Positions 45,700-54,030 of a DNA stretch of 64,000 nt are shown in pieces. Under the pieces are notes generated by a model, which searched no databases, was not told the DNA's origin, and saw only the letters and a program-made list of their open reading frames with translations. This stretch comes from Aeromonas sp. RU39B (GTDB taxonomy: Bacteria; Pseudomonadota; Gammaproteobacteria; Enterobacterales; Aeromonadaceae), in the NCBI RefSeq assembly GCF_900156095.1, contig NZ_FTMJ01000001.1, positions 496,001 to 560,000 on the forward strand, in the 5' to 3' direction. A program made the position numbers and the translations under genes. Numbering within the stretch: position 1 is the stretch's first letter; each line of letters starts with the position of its first letter.

Positions 45700-45789
45700 A
45701 AGTATTCAAACAGCGCCTGATGCTTGGCTACAATGGCGCTATGCCCGTGTTAACAGGACGCCCCGGATGGCGTCCCTTGGAGTTTTGAG

Positions 45790-47685
45790 TTGAAAAGGGT
45801 CATTGCGATCATTCTGGCACTGCTCAGTCCTATGGTGCCTGCCGAGAGCCTGCAGCAGTCTCTCTACCGTGAAGCGCACTCTGCGGTCAGGGCCAACGAC
45901 ATGGCCCGTTTTTATCAGATCCGTACGCAGCTGAAAAACTACCCCCTGCTGCCTTATCTTGATTACTACCGGCTGGCTTTTCGCCCCGGCCAGGCCAGTT
46001 TTGCCGAAGTGACCCGTTTTTTGCGCGATCACGCTGATACACCGCAAGCGAACCGCCTCGAGCGCAGTTATCTGCAATACCTAGCCCAAAGCGGCCAATG
46101 GACCTCGTTTTTGCAGCTCTATCCCCAGTTGCCGGAATCCACGTCACTGCGCTGCCTGCACTATCAAGCCCGCTATTATACCGGCCAGCGCAGTGAGGCG
46201 CTCAAGGGGGCGGAAGCGCTGTGGATGAGCGGCCAGTCGCGCCCTGATGATTGCGACGGATTGTTTACCCTGTGGCAGCAGGCTGGCCTGCGCACCACGG
46301 CCAAAGTCTGGCAGCGCATGGGACTGGCCTTTAGCGAGGGCAATGGCGATCTGATTCGTCATTTGGCGCCGGCGCTCGGTGCCGAGAGTGACAGCAAGCT
46401 GCTGCAAGACACCTTCACCCGTCCAGCCATGGTGCTGGATCGCACCCGCTATCCAGATACTGCGCGCGGACGTGACACGCTGCTGCTCGGGTTGGCCCGC
46501 TATGCCAACGATGAAGCACTGCGGGTGTTGAATGTCCTGCCTGCCTATAAAAATCGGTTGGCGCTGACGATCACCATGTTACAGCCGGTAGAGCGGGCGA
46601 TAGCCCGGCGTATGTTACTCGACCGTTTGCCGGATCAGCGTAGTTGGCTCGATACCACAGTCAGCCGCATCAAGGATGATGAACTGCTGGAGCTGCGCGC
46701 CCGTATGGCTGTGTGGGAGCTTGACTGGCGCGGTGTCGCGCGCTGGATTGCCATGATGCCCAGTGCGTTGCAGCAAAGCGATCGCTGGCAATATTGGCAG
46801 GCGCGTGCCATGGCCAGTGCCGGCCAGCAAGGGCAGGCCCAGGCGCTCTACAGTCAAACCGCCAAGCAGCGCGGTTACTATGGCTTTCTGGCGGCGCAAC
46901 GCGCCAATATTCCCTATCGGCTGGTGAACAACACGCCCCGTGATGCCCTGGCGTGGGAGCCGTCGGTGCGTCAATGGCCCTTCCTTGCCCGGGTCAAAGA
47001 GCTCAAATCCATGCACGACCTTTCCGGTGCGCGCGCCGAATGGCTGCACAATCTGGCGCGCAGTAGCGATCAGGAGAAGCTGCAGTTCGGCATGTTGGCC
47101 GAGCGTCAGGGCTGGCACGATCTGGCCATTCAATCGACCATCGTGGCGCAGGCTTGGGATGCCATGGATCTGCGCTTCCCGATGCCGCTTAAAAACACCT
47201 ATCAGCGAGTGGCCAACCAGCGCAACATGGACATGACCCTGCTCTACGCCATTTCGCGTCAGGAGAGTGCCATGTATCCGCTGGCCGAATCACCGGCCGG
47301 TGCCCGTGGCTTGATGCAACTGATGCCGGCCACCGCCCGCCATACCGCTGGCAAGATTGGTTATCCCTATCGCGATCCGGATCAGCTGTTCGACCCGGAT
47401 GTGAATGTGAGTCTCGGCAGTGCTTATCTGCAGGGGTTGCTCAACAACTACGGTGGTAACCGGATCTTTGCCGCCGCGGCCTACAATGCCGGCCCTGGCC
47501 GGGTGGCGCGCTGGCGGGCACAAAGTGGTAACAAGCCGGCGGATGTGTGGATCGAGGGCATCCCCTATCGCGAGACACGCAATTATGTGCAAAACATCCT
47601 CTCGTTCAGTCTTATCTATCAGCACAAGGCGGCGCGCTCGCCACTGCGGCTGCTAAGTAACAACGAACTGCACGGCGCCTACTAA
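45790..47685 (+). CDS. slt: Soluble lytic murein transglycosylase (Slt70-like)
   Basis: A 631-residue periplasmic lytic transglycosylase. A signal peptide (KRVIAIILALLSPMVPA) is followed by a long helical superhelix (about residues 30-470) and a C-terminal SLT domain. The catalytic Glu is in ISRQESAMYP (near 495), with AGARGLMQLMP and AAYNAGPGR following. It cleaves peptidoglycan to 1,6-anhydro-muropeptides. The start is a TTG at 45790 with GGAG about 9 bases upstream. In E. coli slt is followed by trpR; here a LacI-family gene follows instead. Confidence 0.93.
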   Translation: MKRVIAIILALLSPMVPAESLQQSLYREAHSAVRANDMARFYQIRTQLKNYPLLPYLDYYRLAFRPGQASFAEVTRFLRDHADTPQANRLERSYLQYLAQSGQWTSFLQLYPQLPESTSLRCLHYQARYYTGQRSEALKGAEALWMSGQSRPDDCDGLFTLWQQAGLRTTAKVWQRMGLAFSEGNGDLIRHLAPALGAESDSKLLQDTFTRPAMVLDRTRYPDTARGRDTLLLGLARYANDEALRVLNVLPAYKNRLALTITMLQPVERAIARRMLLDRLPDQRSWLDTTVSRIKDDELLELRARMAVWELDWRGVARWIAMMPSALQQSDRWQYWQARAMASAGQQGQAQALYSQTAKQRGYYGFLAAQRANIPYRLVNNTPRDALAWEPSVRQWPFLARVKELKSMHDLSGARAEWLHNLARSSDQEKLQFGMLAERQGWHDLAIQSTIVAQAWDAMDLRFPMPLKNTYQRVANQRNMDMTLLYAISRQESAMYPLAESPAGARGLMQLMPATARHTAGKIGYPYRDPDQLFDPDVNVSLGSAYLQGLLNNYGGNRIFAAAAYNAGPGRVARWRAQSGNKPADVWIEGIPYRETRNYVQNILSFSLIYQHKAARSPLRLLSNNELHGAY

Positions 47686-47691
47686 ACGGCC

Positions 47692-47718
47692 AGACCTACC
47701 CACCGGGTAGGTCTTTTT
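47692..47718 (+). terminator. Terminator of slt
   Basis: AGACCTACCC and GGGTAGGTCT form a stem with a short loop, followed by TTTTTCTTTC, immediately after the slt stop codon. Confidence 0.88.
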
Positions 47719-47843
47719 CTTTCTATCTCAAGTCGTTAATGTGTCATTTGACGGCGCTATCTCTGATCTCGTGCCGAGTTTCTTGCGGTCATAAAGGTTA
47801 TAATGCCCGCAAACAATAACTCTCCCTCAAAAAGGATGTGCGA

Positions 47844-48842
47844 GTGGCAACGATCAAAGACGTTTCCCGGCTGGCTAATGTCTCCATTTCTACGGTTTCC
47901 CGCGTGATCAATAACACCGCGCAGGTGGCTCCGGAGAAACGCGAGGCGGTGCTGGCAGCCATGAAAGAGCTTAATTTCAGGCCCAACAGTTTCGCCCAGG
48001 CACTGGTCAGCAAACGCTCCAACTGCATCGGCGTGCTGGTGGGTGATCTGTGCGGCGGCCCCTTCTTCGCGCAGATGATGCGCGGGATGGAGCGAGTCAT
48101 CGACCGTGCCAACAAGTTCACCATCGTCATGTCGGGCAACCACGCCGAGGCGCGTGAGCGCCATGCTATTCAGGCGCTGCTTCAGCGCCAGTGCGATGCC
48201 CTGATCCTGCACAGCATGGCGTTGCCGGATGCCGAGCTTATCGAGCTGGCGCGCGGTGATACACCGATTATTTTTATCAACCGTCTGGTCCCCGGGCTGG
48301 AGTCCCAGTGCGTCTGGTTTGATAACCGTGGCGGTGGCAGCACGGCCTGCCAGTTGTTGATCGACAAGGGGCACCGCAACATTGCGTTTGTGACCTCTGA
48401 CGACGACGCCTTCGTTGATGGCCGCCAGCGTATGCAGGGCTACCGCGATGCGCTCGAACGCGGTGGTATTACTTATGACGAGACGTTGGTGGGCAGAGCC
48501 TATGCCGATGAGCAGGGCGGTTATGTGGCGATGGGCGAGCTGCTCGCGCGCGGCGTGACCTTCTCCGCTGTGCTTGGGTTTAATGATGCCATGGTGGCGG
48601 GCGCGATTTCCTGCCTGCTGGAGCACGGGATCCAGATCCCGGGGCAGGTGTCGGTGGTGGGATTTGATGACATTCCCTATGCCCGTTACACCTATCCGAA
48701 ACTGACCACGGTGCGCTACCCCATCGAGCAGATGGGCGAGCGTGCGGCAGAGCTGGCGCTGGCGCTGCTCGATGGCCGTGACTGTGAGCAGTGGGTACGC
48801 AAATTTGCCCCTGAACTCGTGATTCGTGAATCCGTTTCCTGA
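47844..48842 (+). CDS. LacI/GalR family transcriptional regulator
   Basis: A 332-residue LacI-type regulator: N-terminal HTH (TIKDVSRLANVSISTVSRVI) with hinge region, then a periplasmic-binding-protein-like sugar domain (GVLVGDLCGGPFFAQMMRG, FINRLVPG, VVGFDDIPYARYTYP). GTG at 47844 is chosen because AAAAAGGA ends 7 bases upstream and it gives the family start MATIKDV; the GTG at 47838 is too close. It resembles GalR/AscG-type proteins, but no sugar genes are adjacent, so the ligand is unknown. A LacI-type operator lies 42 bases beyond its stop codon. Confidence 0.9.
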   Translation: MATIKDVSRLANVSISTVSRVINNTAQVAPEKREAVLAAMKELNFRPNSFAQALVSKRSNCIGVLVGDLCGGPFFAQMMRGMERVIDRANKFTIVMSGNHAEARERHAIQALLQRQCDALILHSMALPDAELIELARGDTPIIFINRLVPGLESQCVWFDNRGGGSTACQLLIDKGHRNIAFVTSDDDAFVDGRQRMQGYRDALERGGITYDETLVGRAYADEQGGYVAMGELLARGVTFSAVLGFNDAMVAGAISCLLEHGIQIPGQVSVVGFDDIPYARYTYPKLTTVRYPIEQMGERAAELALALLDGRDCEQWVRKFAPELVIRESVS

Positions 48843-48850
48843 ATAAACGT

Positions 48851-48869
48851 GGGCTCCCATGGGAGCCCG
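48851..48869 (+). terminator. Hairpin after the LacI-family gene
   Basis: GGGCTCCC and GGGAGCCC form a stem with a 3-base loop 8 bases after the stop codon. The T-run is weak (GTTACTC). Confidence 0.5.
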
Positions 48870-48884
48870 TTACTCGCACTCGCT

Positions 48885-48898
48885 TGAAATCGCTTTCA
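48885..48898. promoter_or_regulatory. LacI/GalR-type operator
   Basis: TGAAATCGCTTTCA fits the LacI-family consensus TGNAANCGNTTNCA with a central CG. It overlaps a weak candidate -35 (TTGAAA) and lies about 15 bases before the first hairpin of the predicted RNA. The regulator encoded next to it is the natural candidate to bind it. Confidence 0.6.
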
Positions 48899-48914
48899 GA
48901 AATCCTTTTCAAAC

Positions 48915-49075
48915 GTGATCCTCTTCAAAGCTTTTTAACTTGAGGATCACTAGGATAGCGCTTAAGAATTTGGAGCCCGTGCTCCCGATTTTCCCGCTGT
49001 GGGAAGTATCTGGATCATCCAGCTATTTCCTTCGTTACTTTCAACGGCCATCATAGATGGTCGTTTTTTTTTGTC
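48915..49075 (+). ncRNA. Predicted structured small RNA (five hairpins, terminator)
   Basis: Between the LacI-family gene and the YeeZ-like gene there is no coding frame, but five consecutive inverted repeats: GTGATCCTC/GAGGATCAC (48915-48950), GGAGC/GCTCC (48972-48985), TTCCC/GGGAA (48991-49005), CTGGA/TCCAG (49010-49022), and a final stem AACGGCCATC/GATGGTCGTT (49043-49065) followed by eight to nine T. Five GGA triplets lie in the first 110 bases. This looks like a small RNA of about 160 nucleotides ended by a strong rho-independent terminator. It could instead be a leader or attenuator of the next gene, which starts 13-15 bases after the T-run. I do not recognise it as a known RNA family. 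Confidence 0.5.
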
Positions 49076-49087
49076 GGAGACGTAGCC

Positions 49088-49906
49088 ATGCAGCAGGTAG
49101 GCATCATAGGTGCAGGCTGGTTAGGGCTGCCGCTGGCACAGGCGCTGCGGGCGCGTGGCGACCACGTGGTGTTGACGTGTACCACGCAGGACAAATGCAA
49201 CCAGCTGCGCGCGGCGCACTGGCAGGTGCAGTGCTATCGGGCCGGCGAGGGACAAGATTGGCCGTTAACCGGATGCTCGTCTCTGGTGGTGGCGATTGCA
49301 CCGAGCAAGGCTGGGGATTATCTGGCGGCGATCCGCGAGATAGCGCATCAGGCAAAGCACCATGGTGTGGGGCGTCTGCTGCTGGTCAGTGCTACCTCGG
49401 TCTATGCTCCCGGTCAATCGGAAGCCGACACGCCCCGGGCAACCGGAGAGCGCGCCGAGCGGCTGTTGGCTGCTGAGCAGATGGTTTGGCAAAGCGGTAT
49501 TGCGTCGGTATCGGTCCTGCGCCCCGCCGGCCTTTATGGCCCAGGTCGTCATCCCGGGCGCTTTCTGGCTGGCAAGCAGACCAGTGGTGAGCTGAGCGCT
49601 GTGAATCTGGTGCATCTTGATGATGTGGTGGCGGCCTGTTTGCTCCTGCTCGATGCCCCGACGCTGGCTCCTGCTTATATGCTCAGTGCCCCCGGCCATC
49701 CGCACCGGGGCGAATTTTATCGTCGCGCCTCAGAGATGCTGGGGCTGGATGCGCCTTGTTTTATTCCGCCGCAGGGCAGCTTTCATCCCTTGACCGGCGA
49801 GCGTATCTGCCGCGAGCTCGGGTTTATCTATCGCTGGCCCGATCCCATGGCTTGGCTTGAGCACGAGAGGGATGAGGTTTGCCAAGGGCGCGATCGGGCT
49901 CTATGA
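49088..49906 (+). CDS. yeeZ: NAD(P)-dependent epimerase/SDR-like protein, YeeZ family
   Basis: A 272-residue Rossmann-fold protein of the extended SDR type with the dinucleotide loop VGIIGAGWLGLPLA (residues 4-17), LLVSATSVYAPG and LRPAGLYGPGR. Strictly, the catalytic YxxxK is not obvious, as in other YeeZ proteins, so the reaction is uncertain. ATG at 49088 has GGAG about 9 bases upstream. It is just downstream of a strong terminator hairpin. Confidence 0.85.
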   Translation: MQQVGIIGAGWLGLPLAQALRARGDHVVLTCTTQDKCNQLRAAHWQVQCYRAGEGQDWPLTGCSSLVVAIAPSKAGDYLAAIREIAHQAKHHGVGRLLLVSATSVYAPGQSEADTPRATGERAERLLAAEQMVWQSGIASVSVLRPAGLYGPGRHPGRFLAGKQTSGELSAVNLVHLDDVVAACLLLLDAPTLAPAYMLSAPGHPHRGEFYRRASEMLGLDAPCFIPPQGSFHPLTGERICRELGFIYRWPDPMAWLEHERDEVCQGRDRAL

Positions 49907-49943
49907 TGCCGCGATTCATCTCAGTGAGACGGTAACAACAATA

Positions 49944-50348
49944 ATGATCGATACAACACGTCAGCCCGATGGTGAGCTGCTTCTGCGTACCCTGGCCATG
50001 CCTGCCGACACCAACGCCAATGGGGATATTTTTGGTGGCTGGATCATGTCGCAGATGGACATCGGCGGTGGCATTTTGGCCAAAGAGCTGGCCAAAGGGC
50101 GAATCTGCACCGTGTCGGTGGAGGGGATGACCTTTCACAATCCCATCAAGGTTGGGGATGTGGTCTGCTGCTATGGCCGTTGCCAGCGCATTGGTCGCAG
50201 CTCCATGCAGATCAAGCTGGAAGTGTGGGTCAAACCGGTACTGCGTGAAAATGAAGCCCAGCGTTACTGCGTGACCGAAGGGGTCTTCAACTACGTGGCG
50301 ATTGATGATAATGGGCGGCCACGTCCGGTGCCGGCATTAAACGCTTAA
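49944..50348 (+). CDS. yciA: Acyl-CoA thioesterase YciA
   Basis: A 134-residue hot-dog-fold thioesterase, the length of E. coli YciA. Characteristic motifs are LAMPADTNANGDIFGGWIMSQ (shortened: ADTNANGDIFGGW), the catalytic Asp in MDIGGG and VEGMTFHNPIKVGD. It hydrolyses a wide range of acyl-CoAs in the cytoplasm. The ATG at 49944 is 37 bases after the YeeZ-like gene; the ribosome-binding site is weak. Confidence 0.93.
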   Translation: MIDTTRQPDGELLLRTLAMPADTNANGDIFGGWIMSQMDIGGGILAKELAKGRICTVSVEGMTFHNPIKVGDVVCCYGRCQRIGRSSMQIKLEVWVKPVLRENEAQRYCVTEGVFNYVAIDDNGRPRPVPALNA

Positions 50349-50569
50349 ATTGGCGTGGCGCTGATGATGGAGATCTGTTCATCAACGCCCAGCATTTGCC
50401 GTATCATGTGCTCGAGCATCTCTTCCGAGCCGACATAGCGATCGAGTTCAAACAGGCAGAGGTCGCACTGGGTATCGCGCATAATCAGATAGGGCAGGTT
50501 CATCTCTATCTGGTTGCTGGTCCCGTAGCGATCGCAAAAGCTGATACGGTAGCGGTAGTGTTCAGACAT
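50345..50569 (-). CDS. Small conserved-looking protein of unknown function
   Basis: A 74-residue acidic protein with a GGAG ribosome-binding site 7 bases before its ATG at 50569. It starts EHYRYRISFCDRYGTSN and contains a CDLC pair near residues 35-38. It overlaps the end of yciA tail to tail by 4 bases. I do not recognise the family. Confidence 0.6.
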   Translation of the reverse strand: MSEHYRYRISFCDRYGTSNQIEMNLPYLIMRDTQCDLCLFELDRYVGSEEMLEHMIRQMLGVDEQISIISATPI

Positions 50570-50676
50570 TCGAAGACTCCGGCCTGACAGGGGAAATGAC
50601 GAGCTATGAGCCTAGTCGTTTTTGCCAAACATGCGGGTGAACAGGTGGCATTAAGAACACAGGTGGTTGTTTGCCA

Positions 50677-51528
50677 ATGAGAAAAAGTTATCGGATTATC
50701 GGAACCTCGCTGCTGGCTCTGGGGCTGGTGGGCTGTTTCGATGTGCCACAGCAGGGCTATTTCGTCACCGCCAATGGCGTGGTACCGGCGCTCGATTGTG
50801 GCAAGCCTCCGCTGGTGGCTTTGGCCAACCGCGCCTTGCCCCGCGAGTTCGGTATCACGGTCTGGAATCTCTACAAGGGTCAGCGCGCTGATTGGCTCAG
50901 TGGCTTGGGTCAGTTTGCCGGTGGCCGCGATCTGGTGCTGCTGCAAGAGACCCGCACCTCTCCAGAGCTACTCGCCTGGCTAAAAGCCGGTGGCTATGAG
51001 TGGCAGCAGCTGCAAGCGTTCACCCAGGGTAGCAGCTCGTTTGGTGTGATGACCGCCTCGACCACGCCCCAGGCGTTTGTCTGTGGGGTGCGCTCACCCG
51101 AGCCTTTCTTGCGGATCCCCAAATCCGGTCTGGTCAGTCTCTACCCGTTGGAGGGCGATCCGGATGGCGTCATGGTGGTTAACCTGCATGCGGTCAACTT
51201 CGAGCTGGGGATGGCGGGTTATCGCGAACAGCTCAACGAGCTGACCATGCTGGTGCACCGTCATCAGGGACCGGTGATCCTGGCGGGTGATTTCAATACC
51301 TGGAGTGAAAAGCGCCAGCACTGGGTTAATCAACTGGTGGACGAGCTTAACCTCAAAGAGGCGGTGGCCACGGACGATAAGCGCAGAACGGCGTTTGGCC
51401 TGCCGCTCGATCACCTCTATTACCGCGATCTCGATCTGGTCGAGGTGTCGGTACCGGTGACCTCGGCTTCGGACCACAATCCGATAGTGGCGCGCTTTCG
51501 GGCCCAGAGCCTGACACCGGGCAAGTAA
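50677..51528 (+). CDS. yafD: Endonuclease/exonuclease/phosphatase family protein, YafD-like lipoprotein
   Basis: A 283-residue EEP-fold hydrolase. Visible motifs: TVWNLYKGQ, LQETRT, VVNLHAVNF, ILAGDFNTWSE and SDHNPIVA (the final catalytic His). Unusually, the N-terminus has a lipoprotein signal with lipobox LVGC (Cys near residue 19), which would place the enzyme on a membrane outside the cytoplasm. It neighbours mltD and gloB as yafD does in E. coli. The ATG at 50677 is used; the TTG at 50671 is an alternative. The substrate is unknown. Confidence 0.85.
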   Translation: MRKSYRIIGTSLLALGLVGCFDVPQQGYFVTANGVVPALDCGKPPLVALANRALPREFGITVWNLYKGQRADWLSGLGQFAGGRDLVLLQETRTSPELLAWLKAGGYEWQQLQAFTQGSSSFGVMTASTTPQAFVCGVRSPEPFLRIPKSGLVSLYPLEGDPDGVMVVNLHAVNFELGMAGYREQLNELTMLVHRHQGPVILAGDFNTWSEKRQHWVNQLVDELNLKEAVATDDKRRTAFGLPLDHLYYRDLDLVEVSVPVTSASDHNPIVARFRAQSLTPGK

Positions 51529-51540
51529 TGTCAAGCCAAT

Positions 51541-51567
51541 AAAAAACCCGCCAGCGGCGGGTTTTTT
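51541..51567. terminator. Bidirectional terminator
   Basis: AAAAAACCCGCC and GGCGGGTTTTTT form a 12-base-pair stem with an AGC loop between the convergent yafD-like gene and mltD. Confidence 0.9.
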
Positions 51568-51587
51568 ATTGGGCTTTAGGCTATGGG

Positions 51588-53129
51588 TTAGCCGTTATCA
51601 CCGACAAACAGGGTTAACTTCTGGCCCGGCTGCAGGTGGTTACGCTTGTCAAGCTGGTTCCAGCGCAGCACATCCACCACGGCAACCTGGAAGCGGGCAG
51701 CGATGGAGGAGAGGGAATCTCCGCGACGCACCTGATAGCTCACCGAATTCGCCTTGGCGGCGGCCTTCTTGCTCACAACCAGCTTGGTACCCGGCTTGAT
51801 GGTGGCGCTGGCAGAGAGCCCGTTCCACTTCATCAAATCTTTATGGGAGACGCCCTGTTTGCGGCTGATATCCCACAGGGTATCGCCGTTTTTCACCGTG
51901 TAGCGTGCCGGCGCTGCCGACTTGCTACTGCGGGTCACCACCTTTTCACTGCTAAAGGTCTGTCCGCTGGTCACTCCGTCACTCGGGATGCGCAGCGTCT
52001 GGCCGGCGCGCAGAGCATGGCTGTTGAGGTTGTTGGCCATCTTCAGCTCATCGACACTGACACCGTGGCGGCTGGCAATAATCGACAGGGTGTCACCCTT
52101 ACCGACTTGGTATTGCCCGCTCTTAAGACGCTCGGAGCTCGGCAGGTCGGCCAGCGCCAGTTCAAAGGCGTCAGCATATTCAACCGGTACTAACAGACGG
52201 TGTGGGCCACGCGGAGAGGTCACACCGCGCACCAGCGCCGGATTAAGTGCCTTGAGCTCACTGCTTCGCATGCCAGCCAGATTAGCGGCCGTGCTGATGT
52301 CGAGCTGACCGCCCACATCCACCGAACGCAGTTTGGGCTCGTTAGCCAGCGAAGGCAGAGAGACGCCAAACTCGGACGGGCTACTCAGTATGCTGGCCAT
52401 CGCCAGCACCTTGGGCACGTATTGCTCGGTCTCTCTTGGCAGGTCCAGTGACCAGTAGTCGGTCGGCAGACCACGGCGCTGGTTGCGCACAATGGCGTTA
52501 CGCACGCGGCCTTCACCGGCGTTGTAAGCGGCCATGGTGTTGAGCCAGTCACCGTCGAAGAAACGGTTAAGATATTCGAGGTAATCGAGCGCCGCCGAGG
52601 TGGAGGCCACCACGTCCTTGCGTCCGTCATACCAGCGATCATGGCTTAATCCGAAGTTGCGACCGGTCTGCGGCACAAATTGCCACAGCCCTACGGCGTT
52701 GCTGCGGGAGCGGGCCGTGGGATCGAAGGTACTTTCGATCATGGGAATCGCAACCAGCTCCATTGGCAGCCCGCGCCGTTCAATCTCCTCCACCATCAGA
52801 TAAAGGTACGGTTCAGCACGACTGGCAATGGTCGCTACATGTTGATCGTTACTTAAGATCGATGCCCGCTGTCGGGTAATGCGATCATTGTCGGAGACGT
52901 CCAGTTGCATGTCTGCACCGATACGCTCCCACAGGTCATCGCTCCCCTCAACCGTCTCCAGTTGCTCATCATTGAGCAGGAAGCGGGGGGAGTAACGCTT
53001 GTGTGCTTTCTTGTTGACTTGGGGAGACGTTACTGGCTCGATTGCCGTCTGCGCCCGGTCGTCCTGATTGCTCAGGTGTTGGCAGCCACTTAAGAAAAGC
53101 GCCGCCAATATGGCCGTTCGAACCTTCAT
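51588..53129 (-). CDS. mltD: Membrane-bound lytic murein transglycosylase D
   Basis: A 513-residue lipoprotein (lipobox LSGC, Cys near residue 16) with an SLT-type catalytic domain and three C-terminal LysM repeats. The catalytic Glu is in IPMIESTFDP (near residue 120), followed by AVGLWQFVPQTGR. LysM units start at YQVGKGDTLSIIA, YTVKNGDTLWDIS and YQVRRGDSLSSIA. It cleaves peptidoglycan at the outer membrane. It precedes gloB in divergent-free E. coli-like order (yafD, mltD, gloB). Confidence 0.95.
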   Translation of the reverse strand: MKVRTAILAALFLSGCQHLSNQDDRAQTAIEPVTSPQVNKKAHKRYSPRFLLNDEQLETVEGSDDLWERIGADMQLDVSDNDRITRQRASILSNDQHVATIASRAEPYLYLMVEEIERRGLPMELVAIPMIESTFDPTARSRSNAVGLWQFVPQTGRNFGLSHDRWYDGRKDVVASTSAALDYLEYLNRFFDGDWLNTMAAYNAGEGRVRNAIVRNQRRGLPTDYWSLDLPRETEQYVPKVLAMASILSSPSEFGVSLPSLANEPKLRSVDVGGQLDISTAANLAGMRSSELKALNPALVRGVTSPRGPHRLLVPVEYADAFELALADLPSSERLKSGQYQVGKGDTLSIIASRHGVSVDELKMANNLNSHALRAGQTLRIPSDGVTSGQTFSSEKVVTRSSKSAAPARYTVKNGDTLWDISRKQGVSHKDLMKWNGLSASATIKPGTKLVVSKKAAAKANSVSYQVRRGDSLSSIAARFQVAVVDVLRWNQLDKRNHLQPGQKLTLFVGDNG

Positions 53130-53199
53130 CACTCACAGGTCATCCAATGGGTAAACAGAGGCCATAGTATGCGGCTAGGCCATGATGATCAAGGTTTGC

Positions 53200-53979
53200 T
53201 TAAAAAACATCCTTCCATGCCCGTAGTACACGGAACACATCTTGCGGTGTATCCAGTTGAGATAACTGGTGTTTTTCAGCAGAAAATTTTACTGAGTCGT
53301 GGTTGCACCGCAGAAACACATTTACCTGTTTCTCCAGCTCCAGACGGGTAGGCAGGCTGGGAACGCCCTGCTGGCGCCGCTTGCTGATCTCTCTGGTATA
53401 GGCAGTGATCGCGGGATTTTCCGGCTCCACCGCCAGGGCAAAGCGCAGATTGGCCATCGTGTATTCATGGGCCGGGTAAATCAGGGTCTCATCCGGCAGA
53501 CTTTTCAGGCGCTCTAATGAGTCGTACATCTGCTCGGCTGTGCCTTCAAACAGACGCCCGCATCCGGCGCTAAAGAGGGTGTCGCCACAAAACAGCATGC
53601 CGTCACTGTAGTAGGCAACATGACCGCGAGTGTGTCCCGGCACATGAATGACAGTCAGGGTGAGACCGTGCCAGCGAATGGTATCACCATGCTCGACCCG
53701 GGTACCCGTGAGGCCGGGCAGTTCATCGTGCTGCGGTAGATAGAGACGAGCCAACGGAAACGCCGCCAGCAGATCGGCAACCCCACCGGTGTGATCTTTA
53801 TGGTGGTGGGTGATCAAAATGGCATCGAGGGTGAGATTGAGCGCAGCCAGCCGCTCCAGCACCGGCTCGGCGCTGCCCGGGTCAACCACCAGACAATGAT
53901 TTTCATGGCGAATCAACCAGATATAGTTGTCATTAAAGGCTGGAATCGTGATCACGGGGGGCATGAGTTCGCTTCTCAT
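53200..53979 (-). CDS. gloB: Hydroxyacylglutathione hydrolase (glyoxalase II)
   Basis: A 259-residue metallo-beta-lactamase-fold enzyme that hydrolyses S-lactoylglutathione. The metal motif is THHHKDHTGG (near residue 56), with HVPGHTRGHVAY, FCGDTLFSAGCGR and YPAHEYT. The start is taken as ATG at 53979 because AGGAAG lies 5 bases upstream; ATG at 53964 would give the more usual N-terminus MPPVITIPAFNDNYIW. It is divergent from the yafS gene. Confidence 0.94.
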   Translation of the reverse strand: MRSELMPPVITIPAFNDNYIWLIRHENHCLVVDPGSAEPVLERLAALNLTLDAILITHHHKDHTGGVADLLAAFPLARLYLPQHDELPGLTGTRVEHGDTIRWHGLTLTVIHVPGHTRGHVAYYSDGMLFCGDTLFSAGCGRLFEGTAEQMYDSLERLKSLPDETLIYPAHEYTMANLRFALAVEPENPAITAYTREISKRRQQGVPSLPTRLELEKQVNVFLRCNHDSVKFSAEKHQLSQLDTPQDVFRVLRAWKDVF

Positions 53980-54030
53980 CTTGCTTCCTATCTTATATAA
54001 AGGAGTGGCTTTCCTCTGACCGGACCTATT

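Noticed and set aside
48915..49022. CsrB/RsmY-type RNA identity for the predicted small RNA
   Set aside because: GGA triplets are present but mostly in stems rather than loops and too few; the identity is not supported.
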